DNA of 64,000 nt from Manis javanica (taxonomy: Eukaryota; Chordata; Mammalia; Pholidota; Manidae), in assembly GCF_040802235.1 (NCBI RefSeq), contig NC_133161.1, forward strand, positions 14,215,001 to 14,279,000, given 5' to 3'. A program made the translations under genes and the position numbers. The stretch's first letter is position 1, and each line of letters begins with the position of its first letter. Under the pieces are notes generated by a model. The model worked only from the letters and a program-made list of their open reading frames with translations, had not been told where the DNA came from and ran no database searches. Positions 1 through 12,511 of the stretch are shown piece by piece.

Positions 1-217
1 ATTGTCACCGTCTAACTTTGTATTTGTTTATGTTGAAGTGGGAAGCCATGCTAGAGGTTAGGGATTCACTGAGGTATGTTTTGAGGTTAATAGTCACATT
101 CTGTTTTAGCTTAGAGTCCTAATGATTTCCCTTGCTAAAGGACGAGGAGGAATCAAACTGAAACCAGTCTCAAAACTGCCTCCAGGATTCAGTAACTTTC
201 TTAGTAGCCAATTCAAG

Positions 218-273
218 TATGTCCCAGCTGTCACTGGGACATATATAAACAACTATGAAAGTTGTTTATATAT
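218..273. repeat. Two abutting perfect inverted repeats
   Basis: The first hairpin pairs 218-227 with 234-243 (10 bp) around a 6-nt loop. The second pairs 241-254 with 260-273 (14 bp, no mismatch) around a 5-nt loop. The arms overlap by 3 bases, so only one full-length form can exist at a time. Both are seen directly in the sequence. Function is unknown. It could be a decayed palindromic element or chance in AT-rich DNA. Confidence 0.85.
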
Positions 274-2479
274 CGTAAGTCTAAGTGCATTCCATTTGGT
301 TCTTTTCCTAGATCTTTCTTCCAGCAGGTAGTTCAGTATGATCAGATGACTAAGCATATATATATTTGTAGTCAGATGTTATTTGTACCTTCTCAGGGCC
401 AGAAGGATGAACTTCATTCCCTTTCTAAAAGGTATTGTCATGAAACTTATGTGCTGTAACACAACTAAGCCCAGAGTTGTTAATAGGCTTGGGAGTATTT
501 CCTGGAATGATGACAGGTAGCTTAGGCTTAGTTTAATAGATTCTGTGAAATAAATATGCTAGTATACCTGTTGTATTTGCTAGAATTTTATTTATACTTT
601 AGGACTGTATTCCAGTGAAGCAAAAAAAATTGGGATGCCTCAGGATATCATTTTAATAGTAATTTTTATACATTGTAATTACAGATTTCTCTGTATGAAA
701 ATACTGTACAGAGTGTACGATATTCTATAACTGAACAGATTCTGGACAGAAGCTGGAGGGTCTGTTCTCATTGTCATGCTTGTGACCTTGTAGAAGTCCC
801 TTAGCCTTTGGGACTACGAGGGGACTCCAAGGGGACTAATCCAGCCAAGTTTTGAGATTCAGGCCAGCTGCTTCCAGTTTTTTTCTTTTTTGTTGTTAGA
901 GAAATATCCTCTTAGAATAAAGAAATGGTTTTTTCTTTGGATCCAATTTCACAGAATCTTAAAAATTATTTAGCACCATGGTAGTAACAGGTGCACTGTT
1001 TCAGATAGGATTAAAATCTAATTTTCATCTGGAAAAGAAGTATGAAAATGAAAAAAAAATCATCTCTGGAGATTCTCGAGTTCTGTTAATTGCACATCTG
1101 AGAAAATCTTGCTTTCAGTTCTTGCACTTAACTCCTTACTGACCCATCGCAGTTGGTCTATTCTGCATGGCTAACAAAAATCAGATATCACTCTTAATAT
1201 ACATTCAAAATCCAAGTAGTAACATGTCAACTTTGGGCCTGAGGGCTGGCTGGGAAAAGCGACCAAGTGGAGTAGGTGTTCCTGCAGGTCCTGGAAGCTC
1301 AGGTGCCACTATTATGATGTGAAGACCCCAGAATCTGTACTTTATTTCCATGTTTTCATATGATGATTTTTTTTTCACTACAAATATCAATTCAATTGTA
1401 AAATTTTGTTTATAAGCTTCTTTAAAGCTTTCATGCTGTCGTAAAGACATTTTACTGTTTGCATAGAATTTAATGGAATTACCCTATGGAAAAGATTCTG
1501 AGTTTTTAATCATAGCATTTGACTTACTTTGTAATTCATGCAGAATTCCTTCTTTTGTTGTAAGTCATAATGAAATACAAATCAATGGAGGCAGGAAATT
1601 GCTTGAGAACATTCTGGGCCCCTCCTCCACGTGGCCTGGGCCCAGCGGTCCCTCTCACCGCAGCAGGGGGCATGGCTGCTGGGTCTCTGTAGACAGTCCG
1701 GCAAGGCTGTCTGGTGGCCATCGTAGGTCATCTGGTATTTTCAGGACTCACCTTGCCATGGAAGCTGAGAAAAGATCATTGTTTAGGTTTTGACCAGTTC
1801 CAGGTGGTATTTTATCCTCTTCCCACCTGAACATTTTTGGAAGGCGGCTAGACCATGATATGGACCCTTACGAGGCTACTTACTCAAATGTCACTGAGTT
1901 CACAGTTACTGCAGTTATAGAATAAGACATTATTACTACTGGTTTCCTTAGCAAAGTTGTGTGAGAGAGATGAGATAGAGTCACACACCTTCCTGGAGGG
2001 AAGGCAGCAACATTTAGGCTGTCACCGTGCTGGCATTGCTGTGTCCTTGTGTAATGTAATGTCCCGCTGTCCTCTTTATCATCAGGAATATACCAAGTAG
2101 GCAAGGACTGTGATGCTGAGTATTTTCTTTATGTTCTTTGTAGGTTGCATGTGTGCAAGGGTGTGATTTTTAAGTAGCAAGAACTTCATTAATTTGAATT
2201 CCGCAAATTCCAGATTTCTAGAACGCCATGTTGGACCAGCCTGACCCCTCTCTGTGTGTGCACTTAAGAGTTGGCAAAGCAAATTACTGGTTTTAATGAG
2301 ACTGCAGGGCAACTGTTTTGACTACCTATAACATCAGGGTTTTTCAAGTAACTTGTGTTACTTGAATGTGTGACAAAATGATTGTGATGGTAATTTATAT
2401 TCCTATCTTTTCATTAAGGCAGATTCCCAGGGGCCTCTTTGAGGTAGAATTACATGAAGTTAGTTGAGGTGACTAGTTA

Positions 2480-2575
2480 TTTAGCCATCTATTCAGCAAA
2501 TATTTACTAAGTGCCTGTGGTGAGTTAGGTGCTGGAATAGGACGAACAGCAGACAGTGTGGTCCTGCCTCACAGG
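2480..2575 (+). repeat. L2-like 3' end fragment
   Basis: The stretch carries the degenerate L2 3' signature: cagcaaatatttactaagtg, then a 'gtgctgg' block and a 'gtcctgcctcacagga' block. Identification is by recall of the consensus, not alignment. Confidence 0.55.
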
Positions 2576-4376
2576 ATAGTGTTGGGTAGTAATACAGGCA
2601 TTGGTAATAATACAGTTTGGATTTACCTTTAGATAATGATCTAATGTAGCATTACAAGTGTTCGATTGCTTCAGCATTTCAGTAATTCAGATGGCCCTTT
2701 CCTCTGTCATTCTGTTTTCTTGACATTATCCTATATTGTACTTTCTGCAGTTCATTTTTGTTTTGTTTTTTATTTGAAGAGAAAGGAGTTTTGATCCAAC
2801 GTCCCTACTTGCCTTAAGGCAGGATTCACACAGATTAATCTCTGTATATCCATCGTACAGCAAATGATAAAATAGCCCAGTTTTTATGTATATATAGAGG
2901 CTTTCTGTGCTTCTCCATCTTCTGCAATTGCAACTGGTGAATTACAGAAGGAGGGTCCAGGACCACAGTTGCAAGGTGGGATGGAGCATGGACGGGAGCT
3001 GGTTGCAGGCCACAGCTTGCTGGTACCCAGGCAGGCTGCACAGGGTGGAGGGGCCTTTCTTCCTCTGCTGCCTTTGCTCCTTTTGGTCTTTCTGCCATCC
3101 TGGAAGAAAGTGGTCTCACCTTTTGGTAACAGTAGCTTCATGGGATACCCTTTTTGATATCTGCTGTTACTTTGGAAGCTTGGGTTAGCAAGGCTAGCCT
3201 ATCTGGTGAAACTGATTATCTCCTTTTAGGCATTGTGTCTGCAATTTGAGAAGCTGCCACCAGATGAATGGTGGTGCTTGGCTGTGCTTACACTGCACAA
3301 ATAGGCTCCCTCCCGGCCCAGGCCAGGGAATGAAAGTCTGGGAATAGCCTGGATCCGAACAGTATGCCTCCTGGCAAAGACAGACATCCTTCTTCACAGT
3401 TATATAAATCATTTCTAATCTCTTGGGATAACAAATGAATATACTTCAAATTGAGAGGAAATGCAAAGACTTACATACCAGACATGCTTTCCTTATGTAA
3501 AATATCACCTACTATTTCTTACTGCTTTGCTTAACTCATATTATTTTAAAGCAGTGTCCAGAACATTCAGAGGTGACTGTGGCTTATTAGAGGGAGGGCG
3601 TCAGTCATCTTAGAATATCTAACTAGCTCTGTAGAGCAGTTTACATCCATTCACCCCTCTTTGTCTTTCTCACTTGGCCTTTTTAAAGTTGAAGTTTATT
3701 GGGATTATTTCTACGATAAAAGTCATACTCATTAGAGAATTCCTCACTACAGAATACAAAAAATTGGAGAAAATCATCCATTATACCAATATCCAATCTC
3801 TGTTAACATTTTAAAGTGTTTCTTTTCAATCTTTTTTCTGTACATTTAATATTTTTTCTTTTTTGCAGTTCTGATTACTTCTTTAAAAAGTTATTGTGGT
3901 AAAATATATCTTCCATAAAATTTATGCTTTTGACCATTTTAGACTATATTCTTCATCTCTTTAAAGAGGGAACAAATTCCTTGCAGACAGCAGCTTTTTC
4001 TTCTAATACCTCTTCAATTTATTTTTCTTCCTGCATCAGAATGAAAGACCAGAGGTGTTCATTGTTAGCCAGTATTTGCCTGCATGTCCACATCCTTTGG
4101 TTTTCTCCAGATTATAATTGCCTTGGCAATTAAATTTACATCACTCTAAATGATAGAAAGCTCAGAGCTGCTATGAATATTTTCCTAAAAGTTGTGTAAA
4201 TTACTTACTGACTAACTGAGCAACTGCTGGTTCTTCCTGCCCCTTACCTTTTCTTACCAAGACTTTGAAACACCTTTAGACAAAACAGGGCAATTTTTTG
4301 CACAGTGTGATAATGATTGATTTAGTTGCTATTTCTTTAGGATGATTTTAATTTTTTGCCTTTCCTTCTGCTCTAG

Positions 4377-4582
4377 GCCCACCACCGCCCAGTTCAGGGA
4401 ACGAGCAGCACTCATCAGCCTCCATCTTTGAGCATGTGGACAGGATCTCCCGTTCCTCGGAGGCCAGTCGGCGGGTCCCCAGTAAGATCCAGCTGATCGC
4501 TATGCAGCCGATCCCAGTGCCTCCGGTGCAGCACTCCATACTGGCTGACCGGGTGGCAGAAACCAACAAAATTAACAAAGAG
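4377..4582 (+). CDS. KIAA1549: KIAA1549 coding exon (probably human exon 13 of 20)
   Basis: This 206-nt exon is flanked by ctctag at 4371-4376 and a GT donor at 4583. The first two bases complete a codon from the previous exon. The remaining 68 codons run from a Pro/Ser-rich PPPPSSGNEQHSS block through IFEHVDRISRSSEASRRVPS to an end at NKINKE, phase 0. KIAA1549 is a large membrane-anchored UPF0606 protein. This region is its intracellular tail, with no membrane segment or catalytic motif. In human the gene is linked to photoreceptor connecting-cilium function and recessive retinitis pigmentosa, and it is the 5' partner of the BRAF fusion of pilocytic astrocytoma. Identification rests on clear resemblance to the remembered human protein. 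KIAA1549L is the alternative paralogue, but the TMEM213 neighbour favours KIAA1549. Exon number is inferred by counting back from the last exon. Confidence 0.95.
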
Positions 4583-7146
4583 GTATTTTTTTAAATTAAA
4601 AAGCATCTTTATAAAAACTCACAGTATGACTTTGGTGCTTAAAACTGAATGAAAGTTACAGTGTCAAAAGGTGTGAGCTGCTGAGAAGTATTCTTAATTT
4701 TTAATATTATCCTCAGTCTTTTTAGATCAGATACTGTTCAAGGACACTATGAGGTGCATGGGCAGAGGTGCAGCAAAGCATTAATGTAGCACACGTGAGA
4801 CGGCTATCTGTCCCAGTCTTGCTTTGGCCTGTGGTTGGTGTTTAGAAACTGGCATTTGGGGAAGATTCCCACCATTCCCAGCAAAGAGTGGTGTGCAAAC
4901 AATTGTGCAAACAATATGACTTATGCTGAACATCTGTTTTACTTGCAGCAGTCTGGAGTTTTGGTACATGCTAAGCAGAGAATGCCTATATGACCAGCCC
5001 CTAATAAAAATCCTGGGCATCGAGTTACTAATGAGTGTCTCTGGTAGGCAACATTTCACATGCCTATCAATAAGTCACAACTCATTGCTAGAGGAATGAA
5101 GCATGTCCTATGTGACTCCACTGGGAAAGGACTCTTGGAAATTTGTACCTGGTTTCCTCCAGAACTCACCCCCTGGTGCTGTTTCCCTTTGCTGATTTAG
5201 CTTTGTGTCCTTTGTATCACTTTAATAAGTGGTACTAAATGCTGAGTCCTGAGTTCTCTTAGTAAGTTATTGAAATTAGGGTGATCTTGGGACCACTGTG
5301 GACTTTGTGGTCCCTGATAAATCTGCTCTCATCCCAAGGATCTAGATAATTCCTCGTGAAACCCTATTCCAGTAAATCCTGGAAGAGTGGGTTAGATCTA
5401 CTTCCCTCCTAAGATTTTGGGAAACAGAAGGCCAGGCCAAGTCACTGTTAACTTGAACTTGAGAGATATGACCTGGGCTGAATAATGAATGGAGTGAGGG
5501 CCATTTAAGACTACTCATAAGCCGTCTTCATGCCTGGCCCTTTCCTGCCTCTGAGATACATCTGCTGCTGTTGAGAGTTCTGCCAGGTTGAATAATAGGC
5601 AGTTGCTATACTTGAACCCCACTTTCTGCTTTGAAGGTGATCCTTAAAGTGTATCATCTTACACAAGTCTTATCAAGAGTTCTTAGAGTTTCTCTACCCA
5701 CAGCTCCTTAGCTCCTTGCCAAGGATATGGCCACAAGGATGTAGCTATGGTGTGTACTGTCCCTCCTCACTAGTGCTCAGAACTGTTTGAGCCCCAGTCC
5801 TAACCTAGACCTGTCAGTCTTCTGCTGTATGTGCCTCTATTCCGGCCACGTGAAGGCCCATGCAGTGGGTTCTCCATCTGGATGAAAGAAAGAAGAGAAT
5901 ATGCTTACCAGGCTCCTGGCCTCACAACTTGATAGCACACATCTCTATTTTTTTCTTTACATTTTTGAAATGTAGTATTTGTTGTATTAATATAGGTAAT
6001 ATATTGGTTATAAAGCACAACAATAAAATGAAAATCCGATTTGAGAAACTACATTATTATCAATACTGATGCACTACCAATATGCTTTATGCATATAATT
6101 GTAATTTTTTAGAAGAAGGTTCTAGTGCAAATTCCTAGCATATTTTTGCCCTCCTGTGAGGACCTCAGATATTTTAAAGAACAATTAGATCCTGATCGAG
6201 TAAGAGGGGCTTATTTAATTTTCCTGCTGGTAAAGTGCCAAGAACCTCAAGAAACTGACCCTCCTTCTCAAACAGTCTCAAAGAGTATGTGGCTTTTGGT
6301 CCAGTGTGGTGTAGCCCAGAATGTTCCATCTTACCTGGGCCTGTGGTCAATCCTGCTCTCTTCTCCAATCAGTCCTAGTTTGGTTTCCTCCCTCCCTGTC
6401 TCCATAGTGCTTGATGTTAAGCCCTCTGAAACAGAGCTGAGTCCTTACCGAGCAAGGGGACACACGTTGGTGAAAGCAAGCCCCTCCCACCCTGCACCGC
6501 CACACAGCAGACCCGCTGCTCCCGCAGCCGCCGGCCCCACTGCCCCAGGCAGGCCCTTGCCTGGCCCTCGCTGTGGTGGCACCTGCGCCTCACACTGTCT
6601 TCCCGCACTGTTCCAGTCTTCAGACCCACAGCTCTTCAAGTTCTAGCTTAGACCCCAGGTGGACAGTGATGTTTCCTATAGGTGGATGCCTCTCTTTGGG
6701 GAGAGGGCATCTCATGTAGATAATGATCGGTAAATAGGCATTCTTTTGTTTAATGTGAATATTGTCTTTAACGTCTTAATTTGAAAAGCTCTAAAGTAGT
6801 GATCTTACTGGGTATGGAAAATGGCTAGCCTCCCTCAGGGCGTATTATACTGGTTGTCAGTGTCCCTTAGTGTCTCTGAAGTTGTCACAGGCCGATTTCC
6901 CGGTTAGAGTTATTTCTGCCTGGGTCTGGGGGCTGACACCGGGGCCCCCTCCTCGCACACGCTCAGCCTCTTCGGGGATCCTGCCCCCCGTGGGCGCCCC
7001 TAACCAGTGGCGCCCTTGCGGCCCCCTGGGGGGCCTCGTGGGAGCCCAGGGCGTGGTCGCGGGAAGGAGCGTGGCGGTAAGGTCCTCCCAAAAGGCGCCC
7101 TCCGAGGGGCCCCAGAAACCTTCGAGAACGTTCTGTGTGTCCCCAG
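4583..7146 (+). other. KIAA1549: KIAA1549 intron
   Basis: The 2.56 kb intron starts AT-rich and turns strongly GC- and CpG-rich from about 6470 toward the next exon. It ends in ccccag at 7141-7146. An open frame at 6125-6646 (173 codons) spans the composition shift. It has no homology I recognise and is treated as chance. I see no confident mobile element here. Confidence 0.8.
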
Positions 7147-7640
7147 ATTCAGACGGCGCTGCGGCACAAATCCGAGATCGAGCACCACCGGAATAAGATC
7201 CGGCTGCGCGCTAAGCGCCGCGGGCACTACGAGTTCCCAGTGGTGGACGACCTGTCGTCGGGCGACACGCGGGAGCGGGAGCGGCACCGGGTGTACCGCC
7301 GGGCGCAGATGCAGATCGACAAGATCCTGGACCCCACGGCCAGTGTGCCCTCGGTGTTCATAGAGCCCCGGAAGAGGTGGGGCGCCGGGCCGAAGGGGGA
7401 GTCTGCGGACACCCCCCTGAGGTTTAGCAAAGAAAGGCCGCGCCGCTGGGCCGCGTGCCTTCTCCCGCCTGCACCCCGGATGCCTCGGGACGCTGTCCCC
7501 GGCTTGCTCTCCCCTCCGGGCCTAGGCCCCTGTCCTTCTCCGTCCGCCTCTCCCTGCCCCGTCCCGCTCTCACCCCAGAGCTTCGCCCGCCTGGTCACCC
7601 AGCTGGCTGCCCGGGGGCCTCTTATTTCTTTTCCCACAGC
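6900..7640. promoter_or_regulatory. Intragenic CpG-rich segment around an internal exon
   Basis: Base composition changes sharply to GC-rich with many CpG dinucleotides across the intron end, the exon at 7147-7376 and the start of the next intron. It sits in the interior of the gene, far from the known 5' end. No TATA box or initiator was identified. It may be an orphan CpG island, an alternative promoter, or the result of GC-biased gene conversion. Boundaries are by eye. Confidence 0.5.
7147..7376 (+). CDS. KIAA1549: KIAA1549 coding exon (probably exon 14)
   Basis: This 230-nt exon runs from the ccccag acceptor to a GT donor at 7377. It starts in phase 0 at IQTALRHKSEIEHHRNKIRL, continues through the basic block RAKRRGHYEFPVVDDLSSGD and RRAQMQIDKILDPT, and ends inside the Ser codon of EPRKS. 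It is among the most conserved stretches of the tail: highly charged, rich in Arg/Lys, probably helical and coiled-coil-like, and cytoplasmic. A tandem hexamer gggagc (7271-7276, 7277-7282) encodes RERE before HRVYRR. From memory the human protein has one fewer Arg-Glu pair here. The exon lies in a CpG-rich patch, so many of its codons end in G or C. Confidence 0.96.
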
Positions 7641-8284
7641 TCGCCTCAGAGCCCCACCGCTAAGGCAGATGCATTTTCTGTAAACGCTGCTTTCAGGTAC
7701 ACTTTGCCCAACACCTGAAACGGCTTAGGTCGTTTTGATTGTCTGCTACGTGACTGTGCTTGTGTAACAGGAGGGCCCTGCCTCTCCCGTCTAGCCGCTT
7801 CCCAGGCTCCATTGGCACAGACACATTCCCACCAGTAGCCACTCGCCTCACTGCCCCCAGTGTTCATCTGCCTCCCTGTTTCTGGCCCTTGGCATTGTCG
7901 TGCCTGCACCTCAGACCCTCTTCCCAAATCCCTTCCAGTCCCCGCAGCAACTGCTTGCTCCCCAACACCCAGTTCGGGCCCCAAGAAGCCAGCCATGGTA
8001 TCAGCGGTTCACGCTGCCCTGGCCCTCCTCTGAGGGTCTGTGGCCAAGTGTCAAGCTACGTTCGGCCCCACAGCACCGTCTGTTGTTCCGTGTTGAGCAT
8101 AGCCTGCCCAGCCAGACCCCAGCTCCCCTAGAGCAGAGACCGTGCTTCACTTCGTTTACATCCCTGGGGTGTTTGCTGCAGGGCCCTGCACATCAGGTGC
8201 CCTGGAAATACTTAGCGTTTACTCGATGAGCCCATGACGGGAAGGTTTATCACCCGTGAGGACAACCTCTTTTTCTCCTGGCAG
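7377..8284 (+). other. KIAA1549: KIAA1549 intron with L2 3' end
   Basis: This 0.9 kb GC-rich intron ends in gcag at 8281-8284. An L2-type 3' terminal fragment lies near 8128-8215 (agagcagagaccgtgcttc and tttgctgcagggccctgcac blocks). The overlapping ORFs in both directions are by-products of high GC content. Confidence 0.75.
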
Positions 8285-8438
8285 CTCGAGGATAAAACGC
8301 TCCCCTAAGCCGCGCCGGAAACACCAGGTCAACGGCTGCCCCGGAGATGCTGAGAAGGACAGACTCATCACCACCGATAGCGATGGCACTTACAAAAGGC
8401 CCCCCGGTGTCCACAACTCTGCCTACATCGGTTGCCCG
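8285..8438 (+). CDS. KIAA1549: KIAA1549 coding exon (probably exon 15)
   Basis: This 154-nt exon has its first base completing the split Ser codon, then 51 codons: SRIKRSPKPRRKHQVNGCPG through EKDRLITTDSDGTYKRPPGV to NSAYIGCP, ending in phase 0 before a GT at 8439. The basic KRSPKPRRKH run resembles a bipartite nuclear-localisation or membrane-proximal basic patch, which is inference only. Acceptor and donor agree with the human protein sequence as I remember it. The downstream intron is 4.1 kb. Confidence 0.96.
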
Positions 8439-11400
8439 GTGCGTTGGTGCTGACTTATGTTTCTCAAACAGGGTAGGATGGCTCCCTGACAAGCCTGGAC
8501 CGTGGTGGCTGCTGCCCCGTGTGCTGTGGCTGCCCCGTGGCCAGTGCTCCTGGGCCGGCTGGGCATGAGGGTAGGAGGTGGGGAGGGGCGGGCTGCTCCT
8601 GTGAGGGGAGACTTGAGCCAGGGACTAGGTGCTGCTGGGTGAGCCCTCTGAAAACATACTCCCTGTTTTTCCCTGTCATATGCAAGCCCTGTCCTCTCAG
8701 GCTTCAGAATGGGCACTTCTTGAGGTTAGTTGGAAAACAGGAACATCCAGAAGATTATTTTTCTCCTGGTTAGAAAGTTATTTGGGTTTCCTGGTAATAG
8801 GAGGGATATTTAGAGTTTTGTTCTTCCCTTGTGCTCCCTGTGCTAAGAAGATAGTGTATTTGCTGATACATATTTAATTTTGATTTAACATATATATATA
8901 TATCTATTTTAACTTAAGAAAGAGCTTAATGGAAATTAAGAAATACAGAATTAAACATTTTTTTTTTAACAGAAATGGGCATAGACAGTTGTAGTGTTAG
9001 AGGCAGACACTGATAGCACATACACAGACCCCATTGAGTAGGGGAGAAAGGACAAGCCTCTGCAAGGGTCTGTGAGAAATTCAGACCCAAAGACAGCCCA
9101 GGAGGGAGTGGGAACACCAGACTCCAGCAGTGCTTGGATGCCCGGTGGCCACCTGTAGCCGTGCAGCAGGGTGCAGCCCTGTCTTGTTGCACAAAACCCC
9201 TTCCTTCTTCTGGAGGCAAACTTACAAAGCCATCTTCTTCAGAGAGAAATCAGCAAAACACACCCTTAGGGAAGGGGCTTGTGAGGTACAAGATCACTTT
9301 AGACAGAGCTTGTGCAACCAGACATTTCTTACTTGAGTTTTATATTTTGTCTCCTGAGTTATACGTAACTAACACTGAAAGACACTTAACGCAGCTACAC
9401 AAATATGCCAGACACCACACAGACATTTGGGTACATAATTGAATCATGATCGTCTGAAAGAACCAGGTTTTCCCTTGGGAACTTACTGTATTTCCAAGTC
9501 CTCAGGACTGACTGTGCCTCTCATACCTGCCCATGCCCATGAGGACTGGGATGATTCCAGAGGGTTGCAAGATGGACAAACCAGACTGCTTTGCACAGAA
9601 TGCATGAGTTGTTTCTGGACACTGAGTTCCTGGGGAGGGGAACCACGGCTGGCAGTTCATATACAGTAGGTGGCGCTCTCGTGTTGCTGCCGTGCCTTTG
9701 GGCGGGTGGTTGTCTGGGCTTCTGTGCTGTTTGCTTCATTGGGCAGGGCTTGTCCCCTCTGCTCTCCAGGGTAGTCCCCTGGATCTTTTCTTTTTGACTC
9801 TTGCAGGGACCCGCAGACTCTGCTGTGTGAAACTAGTGCACAGCAGGAGGCATGTTCCTTCTCCCTGCTTCCTTCCCTGGCCAGCCAGGGCCATTGTCTC
9901 GCCAGTGTGCAGGAGAGTCTTTTCAGTCCCATCCCTCCTTTTCTCAGTAGCCCTGAGTTCCATCATCTAGTGCCACTGAGTTTGTGTAAGAAAGAACCTC
10001 CCCTCCCCTTGCTCTCTCTGTTTGCCTTCATCAGTGACCCTAAGTCAGGCTTCTTTCATGGGGACAAGGGCTGTCCTTTTTCTCCTTGTTCTTGTTTTTT
10101 TTTTGTCTTAGCAGAAAGTAGAGACGTTCCTCCAGCTAGTGGAGGTTTTCTAACACCGAGTAGATTTTTTCAGGCAGGGTCACTTTTCCTCAGGGGAAGG
10201 GCCAGGGTCTGTCGTGTGGATTACCTAATGCTGATCAGGAGATTCCAGATTGACCTGTTAAAGGTCCTATTTTGGGGAGAGGTCGAAACTAGTTAAATCT
10301 TGGCTTGCTGCTGTGGGGCAAGTGTTTTTAGGCCTGTTGTTTCCTCTTTTCTTAAAACGGCTACCTAAAGAGCAGTCGGAACCACCATGAAGAAAATCAC
10401 TTCTGTCTTGGGAGTGTTAAAACACAAGATTCATCCAAGTAAATTTGAAGATCTACTTGGTTTATTAAATGATTCATGAATTGTGCAGCATCCCCTCTAG
10501 CAAGTAGCGATGCCCTGAATGGCAACAGAAAGGGAGAGGTTTTTAAAGACAGGGCAAGAAGGTCATAAATGGGAAATAAAGGATATTTCAGGTGAGGTCA
10601 CCTTCATCTTGGTACAAAATGGGTCTTATTAGGTGATTCCTCTGAGGCATGGAAAGGACACAGGTGACATTATCTTATCGGTGCTGACTGGCTAATTCCT
10701 GACTGCATTTCTGGGGGAGGTTGAAACCATTAAATTAGGTATAAAGCCCCGGTTTGGTGACTTGCAGAAGTGACCCCATGTTGGAACTGTGTCTTTCTTC
10801 TTAAAAGGAGAGACCCTCTTACTTACGTGCATTTCCTTTGCTCCATCCTGAGCTGTTGAGTCGGCAGCACACGCCAACTGCAGTTTTCCCTTCCTACCTC
10901 TCAAAAAACCCAAGAGTGGGAGCAGGGCATGCGTGTGGACCTTTTATCTACCTCATAAGGAAAGGAACACAGGCCCCTTCCAGTGCTGTGTTGTAAACCA
11001 AGACCCCTTTGGGGCCCCAAATCCTTACTTAGACTTCCTAGATGATAGACATCACGTAGTAGGAACTTATTGAGATACTGAGTGCTGGAGAAGGGGACCG
11101 GTGTGAGGGAATGAGACCTCCACTCACTGTTGGGGAGGGCAGGGCGCCTGCCCCAGCTCAGGAGGGCTGTTGCTCCTCCACAGCAGGTGTTTCTGCAGAG
11201 AAACAAGAACCCAGGGATGCCGAGCTTCAGATTCTGCCAAGAGAATTTGGAAACCTGGGTTTTAATGGGAAATTTTCAGATTTAAAAATATTGGTGCTCT
11301 GTTTTTTAAAGACTGCGTGTGCCAAGCAAAACAGGTCTGCGGGCTGTTTGTGGGCTTGCCAGTTTGTAGTATGGTTTTCTCTCTATTCACTGTTAAGCAA

Positions 11401-12511
11401 CTGCTTCCCTTGAGTGTTTGAGTAATAGCTGCTCATCTGCTAGAGCATAACCATTAGGAAGCATTTTAGACAGTTGGCCAAGAGTAAGGATCTGTCTGTG
11501 GGGAAGAGAGATTTTCTCTGTAATAGACTCACCGATCCAAGCACATGTAGGCTGTGGGCATGTCTTCCTTGGCCCCGTGAGTAGGGTGATCTGCCCAGCT
11601 GAGCTAAATAAACTGTGGAACACTGGGGTAAGAAGAGCATTCTAGATAGAAGGTGTCCACCCTTACTCACACAGGGCGTAGGGTCACCGGCCCCTCGTGC
11701 AGAAACTCTTCTCTTTACAGCATGTCAGTTATGGTAACTGTGATGTTTGGGTTTTTGGAGCCGCTGAGACCAGAAGGGCCTCTCCTTTCAGTGCCTCCTT
11801 TGGTCTCGCACTTTACTCCATGTATGTTATGACAGCATTTTGCTCATAAAGTAATGTCAGGATGTAAGATTAAAGAAAACCTTAATTGTTACTTAGATCC
11901 TGCCTCTTTGACAGTGGGTATGGAATATAACTTAGAGCTTTCTTGATGACTTGTGTTATCCAGAGATACCTTGTTTTAAAAACAAATGGTTTTTGAATAA
12001 ATAATATTTTTTATTTCCTGTTGTAACTAGTTGTTATAGGAAGTATTTAAAATTGCTTCTACATATACAGTTGCAATATGGTGTAATATGACTTTGAATT
12101 CTTCTGGGGCTTTGTAAGGCTGTTTTTCCCATTGTTAGTAATCAACAGACTGCTCTCGTTTTTGGTATCTATGGCAGGTTGACTGGGTATTGTAGGTATA
12201 GACTCTGAGACATCACTGTTTAGGAGATTTTAATAAAAGTATATACTTACAGGTACTGAAATACATTTCAAATAGCTGACTGAGTTTTGCTGGACAAGAT
12301 ATTGTTGAGTATTTTCCCTTTTTCTTTTATCCTAATTCAGGCTTTTCTCTGCCATGAAATGTAATGCACATTTAAAAAATTCTTATGGTAAACCTTTTCC
12401 TCAATGTCAAGTGAAAATTGTTAAATTCCATTTGGCCCCGGAGTTTTGTTTTCAGTTCACCACAGAAGCCTATGTCTGATCTTCTGTCCTTTGCCATCTT
12501 CCCTATCGTAG
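8439..12511 (+). other. KIAA1549: KIAA1549 intron
   Basis: The 4.07 kb intron is ordinary non-coding DNA. A minus-strand LTR-like block occupies about 10370-10760. A short AT tract is at 8889-8903 and poly-T runs are near 8960. It ends in a TAG acceptor at 12509-12511. Short ORFs at 9130-9970 on both strands show no domain. Confidence 0.75.
10370..10760 (-). mobile_element. Solitary LTR-like element, probably old endogenous retrovirus
   Basis: Read on the minus strand, the block ends like a retroviral LTR. A stretch with a polyadenylation-type AATAAA (tttatt at 10461-10466) follows gaatcatt, and then comes a U5-like tail. No internal viral genes are present, so it looks like a recombined solo LTR. 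The family is not identified and the ends are approximate. Confidence 0.45.

Larger units (their letters stand above)
1..4376 (+). other. KIAA1549: KIAA1549 intron upstream of the first in-window exon
   Basis: The stretch is AT-rich and has no exon I can support. It ends in a good acceptor (pyrimidine-rich tract, then ctctag at 4371-4376). It contains a pair of adjoining perfect hairpins near 218-273 and an L2-like fragment near 2480-2575. Near 3690-3860 there is old, probably repeat-derived sequence that I cannot name with confidence. Short ORFs near 1205-1793 have no recognisable protein features. The intron's donor lies outside the window. Confidence 0.8.

Noticed and set aside
1205..1793. 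Short ORFs on both strands resembling a possible retrocopy
   Set aside because: No poly-A tail, flanking duplication or recognisable protein family. Too weak to call.
6125..6646. 173-codon plus-strand ORF in a KIAA1549 intron
   Set aside because: It spans an abrupt composition change, has no domain or homology I recognise, and the C-terminal half is a Pro/Ala-rich by-product of high GC content. No splice signals define it.
7227..7637. 136-codon minus-strand ORF
   Set aside because: Antisense shadow of the CpG-rich exon at 7147-7376, with no independent support.
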